This document shows, in pieces, positions 37,053 through 47,583 of a stretch of 64,000 nucleotides of DNA; position 1 is the first letter of the stretch, and every line of letters begins with the position of its first letter. The stretch is taken from NCBI RefSeq assembly GCF_019399895.1, contig NC_091878.1:992001-1056000 (forward strand), in the 5' to 3' direction. The notes below the pieces were generated by a model. The model was not told where the DNA came from and made no database searches. It saw nothing but the letters and a program-made list of their open reading frames with translations. Origin of the DNA: Cardiocondyla obscurior. Lineage: Eukaryota > Arthropoda > Insecta > Hymenoptera > Formicidae. Position numbers and translations under genes: made by a program.

Positions 37053-38811
37053 AAAAAAAAGGAGATGAGAATTGAACGTTACCGTTTAAACTAAGTTCGA
37101 GAAAAAAATTTGTACTCTGAATACATACATAGGAGTTGTCCGATGATTACCGTATTATTTCTCAACGGTGGATTTCTTGACGGCGATCTGCGCGCCCGTC
37201 AAGGAGTCCACAATTAAGGGAGAAAATAATTCAGTAAGCGCGGAGTGCCGTCGATGTACACAATGCCTTCCTTTGATCGACCAATGAAATGTACACTCAG
37301 CTCAACTATATTGTCGATGAGAGATTCTTGCTTACGAAGCCAAGCTAAAAACACATGTGCCATCGTTTCCGTGCATATATAAGGAGAGATATAAAACTTA
37401 GGATTTCTTACAAGACTGTATTTTTAACTCCAGACTAAGCGTTCCCCGTGAATCCACTAAGAATCTAAACTACCGTTGATCTAAAAAAAAAAACATTTAG
37501 ACTCGACCGCGAAGCATAATATTTCGAGGCATCCGTAGGTCTAAGAAGCCGAAAAGAAAGAGAGATTCGAACTTTGATAATTGCATGAATTTTAAAAGAT
37601 CTAAGAATGGCTCCAAGGCTCTAAGGACCTTCCGCAAACTTTATGGTTCTACACGATAACTCACAATTGTAACTCGACCGTTTAACCGCTTAGAAATCTC
37701 CCGATAGCGTAGAACGAGCAATGGATATAGCTTCTAAAACAAACCACAAACTTTTTATATACACCCATTGAAGAAAATTACTCGGCGCAAATTTCTAAAA
37801 TTAGTGATTGAAGGGCTCGTCGACGTGCTAAACGTAAAATAGACAGATGTTTAACAAAGACTTAAATATATTAGCAATTAATGCTTTGTCGGCCGTTATT
37901 TGTGTATGAAATACTGCCACGTTCGAGTTCATAAAGTCTGTGAACCCTACAATCCATAGATATGTAACGTTTAGCATGGCACTGCCCAGAGCCCTTCAAC
38001 ATCAAAGTCCAAAGCTTCCGAAAAGCGACACGCCGCAAAATGTTTATTACAAATCACTTCTTCGTTCGACAAGATCGCCGCAAAACAGATATTTTTTTTT
38101 TTATCTCTACGTTTCTTCGAAGCAAATGGTACAAACTGGTCTGCGTCTAAGCCAAAGATACCCCCGACGAGATGCTGCAATGTTATAAATTGTTGAAAAA
38201 TATTTCGAGATTTCGTTCGATTTACCATTAAATTCTGATTTTCGCTGGTGTGCGAAATACCGACTACGTTCGATTCGCAAGTTGCGTAACAAAGAGGGTA
38301 GAGGAGAATAGGAAGGGAAAAGGAATGAGATTAATATAGTATACAAATTAATATCTGTGATTATCGTCGATGCAGATATATTTTAAGTAATTTCTACAGA
38401 GTGTTCGGGCACATTTGTAAAAAAGAAAAAAAGAAAAAAAAAGAAAAAAAGAGAACGGCGAGATAAAGAGAGAAGGGGGGGGGGAGTAAAAAGTAAGATA
38501 CAATAATGATAATAACCATATACGGCGATAATACTTTTAGGACGATTGTTGAGATAAGATTTATTCGTGTTTGTGTTGGATGCATGTTGTCGTACCGCGT
38601 GGTGGACGAAGGTTTAAATACGCATTAATTGTAATTAGGATTATTAATATTATAGTACGAGCACGCTATTGCTGTTTCATGAGGAGGAACAGAAAAAGAG
38701 AGGAAAAGAGAGAAGAGAAAAGACACGAGGGAGCTCGAATGAATGTGTTTCGCGGAATCCAATTTTGTTGTTGTACATTATAGATACATCGTATTATACA
38801 CGATCATTTTC

Positions 38812-38817
38812 AATAAA
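38812..38817 (+). terminator. Polyadenylation signal, probably Medea
   Basis: Canonical AATAAA after a long non-coding stretch and before the mRpS26 leader. Confidence 0.45.
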
Positions 38818-38830
38818 CATATTCTATAAA

Positions 38831-39245
38831 TGATATGTTTCTCTCTTTCTCTCTTTAAAAAAAATTTTTTTATTATATCAATTTTTCTTTAATTTTCTTT
38901 AGCTTTTATTTGATCTTTGCATTAAAGTTTAATTAATCATTAAATTATATCATTAAAATAGATCCCACATGTATTATCTGAAATCGGTATAATTTGTTTT
39001 AGTTTTTAGGAAATCCGCTACGAGCCATCACTATCTTTACTTGAAATTTTTAGAGCATCTTAACCTCACTCTTCAGAGCATGAGAATTGAAGTGAACACA
39101 ATCAAATTGGAACGGTAAAGCGATGAAAGATTGTTGTTAGTTTGAAGACGAATATTACAGTACGAATCATTTAATTATTACCGTTCAGTATGTAAATGTT
39201 ACAGGAGCTTTCACAATAATTAATTCATTTATACTTCTAGAAACA
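38831..39245 (+). other. mRpS26 promoter and spliced leader
   Basis: AT-rich upstream DNA. A donor (GGAACG|GTAAAG) at 39114/39115 and an acceptor (ATACTTCTAG) ending at 39240 define a leader intron of about 126 bases, placing five untranslated bases before the mRpS26 ATG. An upstream ATG at 39080 would read out of frame through the junction. Confidence 0.45.
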
Positions 39246-40009
39246 ATGCAGGCCACAAAGATAATAAAAGTCAATGCCTTAACAATGGGTACCTCTGGGC
39301 TCTGCGAGACCTTTGCGCCAAACTCAGTCTATGTACAGTGCATACGTTGGAAAAGAAAACCAATTTGGCTGCCCCCAGCAAAATCCAAAATGTTTCGAGT
39401 ACCGGAAAGACCCGTTATATCTATCGAGGAAAAATTGGAAATCCAACGTTTGTACAATAATTATAAGACGTATATGACATCATTTAGGTATGTACAAAAT
39501 TGCATCACTCCAAAACTTCAATTTGTAACTCATATACGATTAAAAGATTCTAACAAACTATTATATATGCCAGATCATATTTAATACAAGCTGCAGAAAA
39601 AAATGAAGCGCAATGTAAACAGGTGACTAGTGAACAGACTGAGGAGGAGGATTTTAAAATGTGCAGTGCTATAAATGACCAATGGAATGCGGAAGTAGCG
39701 AAGAATCGAGAGATCAGACTGGCGAAAATGAGGGAAATGAAGAAAGAGGAGATCTTAGAGAAATTAATGCAGCAAGAGCAATTTAAGGAGGAACAGATGA
39801 AGAAGCTCAATGAGTATGTTAAACAAGTCAAAAGAGAATCCGTCACGTTTATTACCGCGGAAAATATAGACTCGGCAATCGAGGAGTGCTTGGCAAATGT
39901 CGTCAATCATAATCGCGCGTTAGACTCGGAAGGAAATTGGCACGAAGGAAAATATTCCCCGGTTCGATCTGTCGAAAGAACGCAGAAGTCGACAGCCGTC
40001 GAGCAGTAA
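39246..40009 (+). CDS. mRpS26: Mitochondrial ribosomal protein S26
   Basis: Small-subunit protein of the mitochondrial ribosome. Exons 39246-39487 and 39574-40009 join in phase (AG|A Arg), giving 225 residues. Diagnostic features are the early PPAKSKMFRVPERP segment, matching the AKSKxxRV signature of MRPS26, the long charged coiled-coil middle rich in Glu, Lys, Arg and Met, and the near-C-terminal FITAENIDSAIEECL followed by NHNRALDSEGN, which parallels the FITREN...Y(N)WAI...EG end of the human protein. A basic, Ser/Thr-containing N-terminus is consistent with mitochondrial import. AATAAA at 40135-40140 is the likely poly-A signal. Confidence 0.9.
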
Positions 40010-41153
40010 AATTAAACCTGTTCACTTTTTGGAAAAGTTAAATCAGGATTTACTCGACTTGAATCTTCGTGAAATGTTTTTTTACATTGCTCGAGACGAA
40101 CACAACTTGTATCATAGATATCGCAATAAATATAAAATAGGTAACCAAAATACTGAAATAAACACTCCTAAAAAATTGAGTCAACTAAACGCTTAAACAA
40201 TTAGCCAGCTATTTTATTATTTAAATCGAATACATGATTATAGAACGTAGTAAACTATATATAATTAAAAACAATCGATAGTTTTATTACAAAAAAAAAT
40301 GGTGTGAGTTAATGCGCAGTAGTAATATTGTAGCAAAAAAATTCAAAGGCACAGTTGATTATAGCATTGATCAATTAATCGAAGGCTTTGCATCTTTACG
40401 GCGAGCCTACGGGAAAAGTATCTAAAGTGGTCTGGATAATTAGTGTGGCGCGCGCCACTGAGCACCTCATTAAAACTGCGCGACTCACATACAACCAGGT
40501 TGCACTCACGACGGATGTAAGTATGTATGTTATACCTACATACGGGCGACTGCTTACTGCTACTATTTACCTGCTTTCCTTAACGCACTTCAAAGGTCCA
40601 AGCGCAGTCTGTCGTGGACGGTGCGCCGACTCGCATCACTGACTTTACTTTCTCGACCCTTATCGCGAAAGGAATCCGGAAAAATATTCATAAATGAAGC
40701 AGCGAGACCGTTCCGAAATCCAATCCAAACTCGTTTGACAAACAAAAACGCGTCGGAAATAGCCGTTGACTGGAAAGTGTGCAATATTTTACATAACAAT
40801 TGTATGAATAAAACGTGATTATCGGAGACTTATAATTAAATTTTTCGCCGACTGTTGTGAAATTATTTTCTGTCAACATTTGCAAAGTTACTTCGTTGTA
40901 CAAAATTAATTAATCGAAGCAGCTTTTGTGCTGTGAAATTACGCACCGCAAACATTTCTTTATAACCAATTTAATTAAAAAAAAAATTTGTTGAAATTTA
41001 GTTTCTCAAACCTTAGAATTAAATTAATCGAATTATTGAAATTCATAACGTTCAACGAAATTGTTTCACTGTAAAGCGCATTACAAGAGTTTTTCGAAGA
41101 ATTTCGGAGGAACAAGTCGGATTTAATTATTACAAATTGGCGTATCGACGAAA
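40010..41153. other. mRpS26 3' flank and intergenic DNA
   Basis: Holds the mRpS26 3' UTR and then moderately CpG-containing DNA at 40.4-40.8 kb, including the palindrome TGGCGCGCGCCA. No protein was recognised. It may include the promoter of the doubtful gene at 41154. Confidence 0.4.
40135..40140 (+). terminator. Polyadenylation signal of mRpS26
   Basis: AATAAA 126 bases beyond the stop codon. Confidence 0.6.
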
Positions 41154-41861
41154 ATGTATAGTGTACATGTGACACCGGGAAGGTCCACGGAGCGAAAGAA
41201 AAACTCGGACGACGTGGACAACGAAATTAGAACATATAGTGGCCGAAGAAAGGAATCGATTTCTATGAAGGTGATAAACTACATTCGTTCGCAGTTTCAC
41301 CCAGATGCTATATCAGGTGAGTCGAAAAAAGTTTAATGCTTATCATAAATCGTTAAACATTTATAATTATTGTTAGATTTTGCTAACTTTTGACATTTAC
41401 ACATTTTACTCAATATGTAAATGTATAAATTAGATGTGCATGTTATTTTTTTGATGCATGAATTTTATTTATTATACACATTTAATGTACAAAATCTTAC
41501 AACTTGACTGGACAATCTAACTAAAGATATATAAAAAAAAAATTATTATTTGTTAATTATCTTTATGATTATAATTTTTTATTTGTTTTATATAATATAT
41601 AGGAAACGAAATACTTATATAAATCCTACATATAATATAAAAATCCTAATAATTCTCCCCTTTTAACACATAAAAAAAAACGTAAGTCTTCTCATCGCGT
41701 TATTATAATTTTACATGAATTCAAGTACTTAATTAAGATAAGTATTTTAATGATTTACCTCCGATCCACGGAATATTTACTGTTTTATAATATCGAATTC
41801 TGAAGCTTCTGCGTTTCAAAATAAGATTCCCAATGATATATTTTTTGATATCGCTCCGTAA
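41154..41861 (+). CDS. Possible small gene of unknown function
   Basis: Not recognised. An exon 41154-41316 starts MYSVHVTPGRSTERKK and ends at a strong donor (TATCAG|GTGAGT). It could join a second exon 41806-41861 that ends in TAA directly overlapping an AATAAA at 41860-41865, giving 72 residues in a continuous frame. The product would be basic and polar at the N-terminus, with no signal peptide or membrane segment. The first exon has a good donor and an open frame; the second acceptor (CTGAAG) has a poor pyrimidine tract. Other downstream exons cannot be excluded, and it may be a non-coding transcript. Confidence 0.3.
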
Positions 41862-42112
41862 TAAATCAGTGAAATAATTATATTTATCGATGATGCGGAA
41901 AAACACATATAGTTTTCAGTTTTCAACAGCAAACTAGAACAATAATAAGATATTTAGCTCAAAAATGGAAGAAACTGCGATTACTTTCACAAAGAAAAAA
42001 ACATTGCTTATCATTATTTCAGTTTGAACGACGCCATTCGTTCTCACTGGAAAAAATTACAATTTAATTTTAGTTGCTTGTTCAGTATCGAAAATATTTC
42101 TGCGCGCAAGTT
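41317..42112. other. AT-rich gap between convergent transcripts
   Basis: Apart from the tentative exon at 41806-41861, no gene was supported. It should contain the 3' UTR of the minus-strand Asn-rich gene. Confidence 0.4.
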
Positions 42113-45100
42113 TTAAGTTTTTGCCATATCCGACATATCCGAAATATCGTCGATCCGATCGGTAACAACGCTGTAAAATAGTGAGTCTGAAACCTGAATG
42201 TCGTCTGCGATAGACGATGGCTCGTACTGATTCATCCACACATCATTGATAGGAGCGTTGTTCGTGGTTTCTTTCAGATCGTCGTTTGAAAAGATAGTTG
42301 CGTGTGTCGACATAGATTGCTCGAGCAAAGTGTTATGTAAATTCGTCATTCGCATTCCTTGTGACGTGTCGTTGTACAACATCCAGTAGGGCGAGAAAGA
42401 ATGCTGTCGATATTCGGCGGTGTATCTTCGTTCTATCGAACAGCTGTTATTTGATAGATTAGATCGTTGCGAGACGATCGGCGCTGCGTAGCAATAAACG
42501 CAAGATGTCTGGCTCAACTTGGAGTAATCCACTTGCTTGGGTATGTGGTAGTTCAAAATATTCTCCAGATTATTGTTAGGCTCGGTACTCCATTTTGGCC
42601 AGAATGCTTCCAACGTGTCTACTAAATAAAATATTGCTTAATTAAAAATTATAAAAATAATTTTATTTAAAGAAATAATATCTAAGAAAAGCTAATACGT
42701 AATTTTTTATTTGTATATAAAAATTATATATGCATATTTTATTTACATTATCTATTTATAATAAAAAAAAAGTTACGCACCATTTGCCGGTCTCTGTAAA
42801 TTTCTCGTATCAATTTCTTGATTAATATTATTTTCTATTACTTTTTCCACAAGATTGTTTTGTGGTTGCTCGTATCTTTCGTTCAATAAATTATTTGTTT
42901 CTTGAGCGATTCGAGGATAAAGGTATTGATACTGCTGATCGTTCGGATATGTATTCTGCTGCATATTATTTTGTTCGAAGGTATCGACATTGCGAAAATA
43001 TCCTGTACTCGTATCTTCATTGTGCTTGTCAAAATTTGGTAGATAATAAATATCGGAAGAGTCGCTGGTCGCCACATCAGTTCCCGTCGCATAATTAACG
43101 TCCTGCGTCTCAAAATTCAAAAAGTTTTGTTCCCCGTTACAAGCGGTATCTGTCTGATACTGATAAACCGGATTGTTGTCCGAGTTCGCGACAGTCACAG
43201 CGGGGTCTGTATTATTGTAATAAATCGTGTGGAATACTTTAGAAGATTGATGGAGTTCGCTATTGGGCATCTCCATCACGCTGGTGATCGTCCAGTTTTG
43301 ATAATTCGGTCTATTGCTCGTGTCGTTAGAAAACCTGTACTGATTTTCGTCAGCTGGCACGTTAGAAACCTGGTGAGGCATTAAGTTTGCCTCATTCAAC
43401 AAGAACTCTCCTTTAGAATTTTTCAGCAAGTTATAGTATTCATTGGTATTTGCCTCTAGCTGATCTTCGTTCTCATTGTTCTCTGATTCAGCGGTCAGAG
43501 TGTCGGAATTATCCAGGAAGTTGCTAGCCCAGAAAAGGGAACTAGCAATCTCGCCTAGATTGGCGCCTACTGGCGCCTGCAGCATTCTCTTAAGCAGAAA
43601 CGAACCCTGTTGACCTTCCTCAGGTTCCTTTAGTATTTGATAATTCGATCTATCGTTTGAAGAAATCACAAGAGAATCCATATTATTGATCAAATTCGCT
43701 TTCGAATAATTCGATTCTACTAGAGAAACGGTTTGAAGATTAGGCGACATTGATGATGTTCGTAAATCAACGACGTTCAAATCTTCCACTTGATTATTGT
43801 TATTATCGCATCCTTGAAACTCCCGCTGGATCCTCTTGAGCAAAAACTGTTTAAACTCTTCGTAGTGCGGGATCTTAGGGTCATCCTCTTTGCTGACTAT
43901 CTCCTCTTCAGCACCAATCTGCAAAAATGGAAAGTACTTTGTGCGAAGTTAATCATTGTCGTATATTCACTACGAAATGGAATTTCTTCACATAGAAAAG
44001 CAAATAAAGCGCAAAAGTAAAACATTAAAAAAAATAATGAGAACGCTATTTGACTTTTACAATAAATTAAATTATATCGAGACTAATTACGAAAATTTGT
44101 AGCAACTCACCCACTGATAAGGCGAAGATTGTTGCTGTAATTGTTGTTGCTGTGGCTGACAATAATAATCTTCATCAGCCATTATGTAATCTGGGCTGTG
44201 TAACGGCGTTGACGTTACTCCAAGCTTAGAATCCTTTGATTTTCTCGTTTTCCTTTTGCGATTCTTCTTTAAATCGTGCAGAAGTCTGCTAAACTCTGCG
44301 TCATTTCCATTTTTTGCAGCTTGCAGAACCTTGACGAGTATCTTTTTCTGCAATTCGAGATTATAATGAGATTAATTTGTAGTGAAAATTAAGCACAATT
44401 TACAATAAAAAAAATCACTGGTAACAAATTAAATAATAATTAAATACATCCATTTAACTCGAGTATTCTGCAGCTTGTCCAGCCGTCTCATCTTATCTGC
44501 GTCTGTTAAAACGAAAAAAAAGAAGAGAAGAATTGATTAAATTCTACGCAGCTTCGTCGTTTAATAATTGCTAAAGAAAGGTAGAACAGCGTTACAGGCG
44601 AGAATCATCTGCATCATGATGCAAATAAAAAGTAATTTATTTGCGAAGTGCATACGGACCTCGAGGGGCCATGGCGGGGGGAGGTTTGCATCACGTCGAG
44701 CGGTCGACTTCACGTGATTCTTGGTTAGAACCGCAGCTTCCTAGGTTGGTCAGATTGGCGGCATCGCGGCATGAAGGTGACGGCGACCTCGCCGGGTTCG
44801 AATAGAAGTCGGTTACCAACGGAACGCAACGCTCGCGTGCCGCTACGGGTGCTTGAAAGGATCGCGTCTTTGGTCACGGCCCTCGAAGTTCTTCAAACAA
44901 GCGAGTGGTTCAGATCGCGGCGGCGCCGATCAGCGAATCGGCCGGGCCCGGCGCGCCATGAGGAGACTCCGTGACACGGGTCAGGGACCGCAGCCGATCG
45001 ATCTCGAATAAATCTGCGGAGAAGCTGGGACCAGTGACGTGGAGGATCAAAGGTGATCAGAGGAAAAGGAAAGCAATTTTCAACGCCGAACGGGTGACAG

Positions 45101-45192
45101 CATACCTTGATGTTGCCGGGCACACGGTACCTCAGCGCCAGGGCTTGCAGCTCCTTGTAGGACAGCTGCGCGATATCTCTGCCAACGTTCAT
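42113..45192 (-). CDS. Unrecognised Asn-rich protein with SAP-like N-terminus
   Basis: Four minus-strand exons join in phase: 45106-45192 (start), 44111-44347, 42781-43918 and 42113-42621, giving 656 residues. Residues 10-42 (LSYKELQALALRYRVPGNIK joined to KKILVKVL) look like a SAP-type helix-turn-helix, and the exon junction falls inside it, which supports the join. Residues 56-67 (KKNRKRKTRKSK) are a nuclear-localisation-like basic cluster, followed by a short Gln run near 93-102. A conserved-looking PHYEEFKQFLLKRIQREF helix opens exon 3. The remaining roughly 500 residues are acidic and rich in Asn, Ser, Tyr and Gln, with FWPKW and PYWMLYND motifs in the last exon. A DNA- or chromatin-associated nuclear role is inference only; I know no named orthologue. 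Confidence 0.75.
44459..44502 (-). other. Possible alternative 5' exon of the Asn-rich gene
   Basis: A 44-base segment has a good acceptor (CGTTTTAACAG) and a weak donor (CGA|GTTAAA). It contains an ATG in frame with the 44111-44347 exon, and would also join in frame to a 13-base ATG-containing exon at 44660-44672 (MAPR). Including it after the normal first exon would shift the frame to an early stop. It may therefore be an alternative first exon, a poison exon, or chance. Confidence 0.25.
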
Positions 45193-46351
45193 GTTGCCGG
45201 TGATGCTGCGCGGTGGAATTTCGTCTGCGTCGTACGGACGATTTTCGAATTCGTGCAGAGTTGCCTTTTAAGCGCGAAACGTTGTAAAGTCACATTCTCA
45301 GGCGAGTGCACGATCGTTGTAACGAACGAAGGGGTTGCGGGGAGAAACTCGCGAATCGAGCTGAAACCAATCGACGCGGGGTGCCCATCGGTTGGCACCC
45401 CGTCGCGAGATCGACGCGCCATTGATCGCTGGCGCGGCGGATCTTCTCCAATCGCTCGCGAACGAGATATCACGTGTCGATGCCGATCACTTCAGGGAGT
45501 TCCAATGCTTATCGCCCAGCTGGGGCTGCATTCGCGAAGAAGATCCTAATCACAATAATGCACGGCTTTGATTAGGTATAATTATATTTCTCACTTCAAT
45601 TAATCCTTAAAAACAACCTTTGATCCGGTCTTCTTCATCTGCGTCGCGAAAACAGCCCGGACTTTCAACGCCAATTTCCCGAGAACGAAGGTATGTTTAT
45701 TCTAGGTTGTTCAGATTTAATGCATTCAAAAACGCTTTCGAAGGAACTGCGACTCAATCTAACTCGCCTTTTCTAATTTTTTTTTCTTCGTTTTTCTCAG
45801 CGCTTTTACCTTTTCTCTGCGAGAAATAAGAACGTCCAGGGATATAGGATCGATGATGATCGTGCTCGAGCGAACCCCCTTCTCGCCGTCATGTATCCAC
45901 GTAATTGTAATCCACTGGAAAGTTACTGGAGCACGTGTTAATCACGACGGAGGTTCCTGCGAAATGTATGTACGGCATAGGTACGTAAAACGTCACTAAG
46001 GACTTTATTATGCTTTCATTTTAACGCTATTTTATTTCTACAACTTAATGTGCGAGATAAAAAAAATAAAATTAAATAAGAAATTTCTTCAAGTTTTCTT
46101 TTCAACGAATTAATGCTTTATATAGTAATTGCGGGATACTTAGGAAAAATAATGAAAGAAAAAAAAGAAGAGATCGTTATGATAAATTTTGGAGTAACAC
46201 TGCAGCGACCATGAAACTGTGTTACAGATGAACCGAAATATTCTCACTTTGTGCTACCATTGCACATTAACCTAATTGCGACTTGTTTTACATTTTTTAC
46301 GTAAATCAGAATTACGTAACAGAGAGAGTTTTTGTTTAATTAAGTAATAAT

Positions 46352-46352
<1 letters not shown>

Positions 46353-46379
<27 letters not shown>
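46353..46379. repeat. Poly-A homopolymer
   Basis: About 27 consecutive A residues in AT-rich intergenic DNA. Confidence 0.85.
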
Positions 46380-46383
<4 letters not shown>

Positions 46384-46976
46384 TAAGAATGTTGGACAAT
46401 TGAATCTTTTTGCAATTTGATGTATAAATGGAGTGTCACGCAAATTATAATTTTCAGGCAATATCGACGTTTGGCGCTCCGATGTGTGACGCAAATAAAC
46501 GTAAGAACATCGTGAATTAATAACTATTTGCTATTTTTGCAAAATCCATTGTAGATTGATCCGCTTTACTTTGTCCGCTTTACTTCATATGAAATCGATA
46601 TACAGATATTTGAATAAAAAGCGAGGTGTTATACTCGTTGAAACATTTTTATTGAGAAGATTTTTCTTTGAAAGAACTTCTAAAACAAGTGTACAATATA
46701 CAGTGTCTCTTGTTAATAGTAATGACATTTTTCAGCAATTATTTCAGTAACGAGTTATTACAAGAATATGTGGATATAAAATTTAAATAAGGCAGTAAGC
46801 AACGAGACAGCTGTCAGTTTCATTCTGTGGTGTAAAACAATGTTTACCATTTCTTAAGAACGACAGAGTTGGGTAAGTCTTTGATAAAGTTTTAAGAGTT
46901 TCAAAACTTCCTTCATTTTTAAAGCTTTCAAGTTTTGTGGCATTGAGAAACTTGGAGGTCTTTTCTTTTTAATAAT

Positions 46977-47028
46977 CGATATATAAGCATTTTTTTTATG
47001 ACCGATATATAAGCATTTTTTTTATTAC
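46977..47028. repeat. Two-copy 26-base tandem duplication
   Basis: The unit CGATATATAAGCA plus eight T plus ATGAC/ATTAC occurs twice back to back with a single mismatch, inside the presumed first leader intron of the KChIP gene. Confidence 0.9.
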
Positions 47029-47122
47029 AAAAAGGTACAAAAATTTAATTTAATTTTTTTTTTTTTATAGACATAAAATTTGTAGATGTTGGAAAAGATT
47101 TTTAATATTTTTTTTTTTTCAG

Positions 47123-47583
47123 TAAGACCAGTGGTATCCGAAGTAGCGATTCGAAACTTTTTCAAAGTTCTCATTGACTCGTCGCTACCACCGGCTGTCG
47201 AAGATCGTCGCACTTGCGCGTTAAAAGCGACGTGTGGTACGTTTTCCCACGAACCCCCTGCAGTGGTTCGGTGTGGCACCATCGACGCAGTATAACGTCA
47301 TCCGCAGCCACCGTTCAGCATCACGAAGGACGAACGGCGACTGCAGTAGCGAGAGTGGCGTATCCCGTGCGCAGCATCCACAACTGCGTGGTGGTCCACC
47401 TTTTGCTCTCTCTCTTTCTCCCACACCGCTCCGTGCGCGTGCGGAGTTTTCTCGTTGAGAGAGCGTGTCTCGGAGATGCGTCGCGCCGATCAGTGGTGGT
47501 GAATCGAGTAATCCCGATAATCCCGTCCAGCCGCCGATATATCAGGGGCAGGCCTAGCGAGAAGTCTGCGCGCTTGCTGGCCG
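47123..47583 (+). other. Probable 5' untranslated exon of the KChIP gene
   Basis: A GC-rich segment in otherwise AT-rich DNA. It is preceded by a long pyrimidine tract and AG acceptor and leads directly into the tiny coding exon ending at the strong donor GCAC|GTAAGA (47593/47594). Several short upstream ATG frames are present. Confidence 0.45.

Larger units (their letters stand above)
34392..38830 (+). other. Med: Probable Medea 3' UTR
   Basis: About 4.4 kb without a supportable gene. It is AT-rich, ends with an AATAAA at 38812-38817, and contains no convincing promoter or coding exon. Inside are a Pumilio-type TGTACATA (36829-36836), a hairpin and duplicated motif, a GA microsatellite and blocks of degenerate repeats (35755-35875 and 37440-37640). 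Membership in one transcript is inferred from the absence of another gene; earlier poly-A sites are possible. Confidence 0.5.
45193..47122. other. Intergenic / divergent promoter region
   Basis: CpG-rich near 45.2-45.5 kb, next to the start of the minus-strand Asn-rich gene, then AT-rich. It carries a poly-A run (46353-46379), a 26-base tandem duplication (46977-47028) and a likely leader donor GAGTTGG|GTAAGT at 46872/46873 for the KChIP gene, paired with an acceptor ending at 47122. No protein was recognised. Confidence 0.45.

Noticed and set aside
40388..40642. 84-codon plus-strand frame between mRpS26 and the next gene
   Set aside because: It begins without ATG and has no homology or splice support.
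42862..43384. Plus-strand open frames opposite the large Asn-rich exon
   Set aside because: They are shadows of the real minus-strand coding exon.
44971..45549. 192-codon plus-strand frame opposite the first exon of the SAP-like gene
   Set aside because: It is antisense to a supported exon and promoter and is Arg/Ser-rich as expected of CpG-rich DNA.
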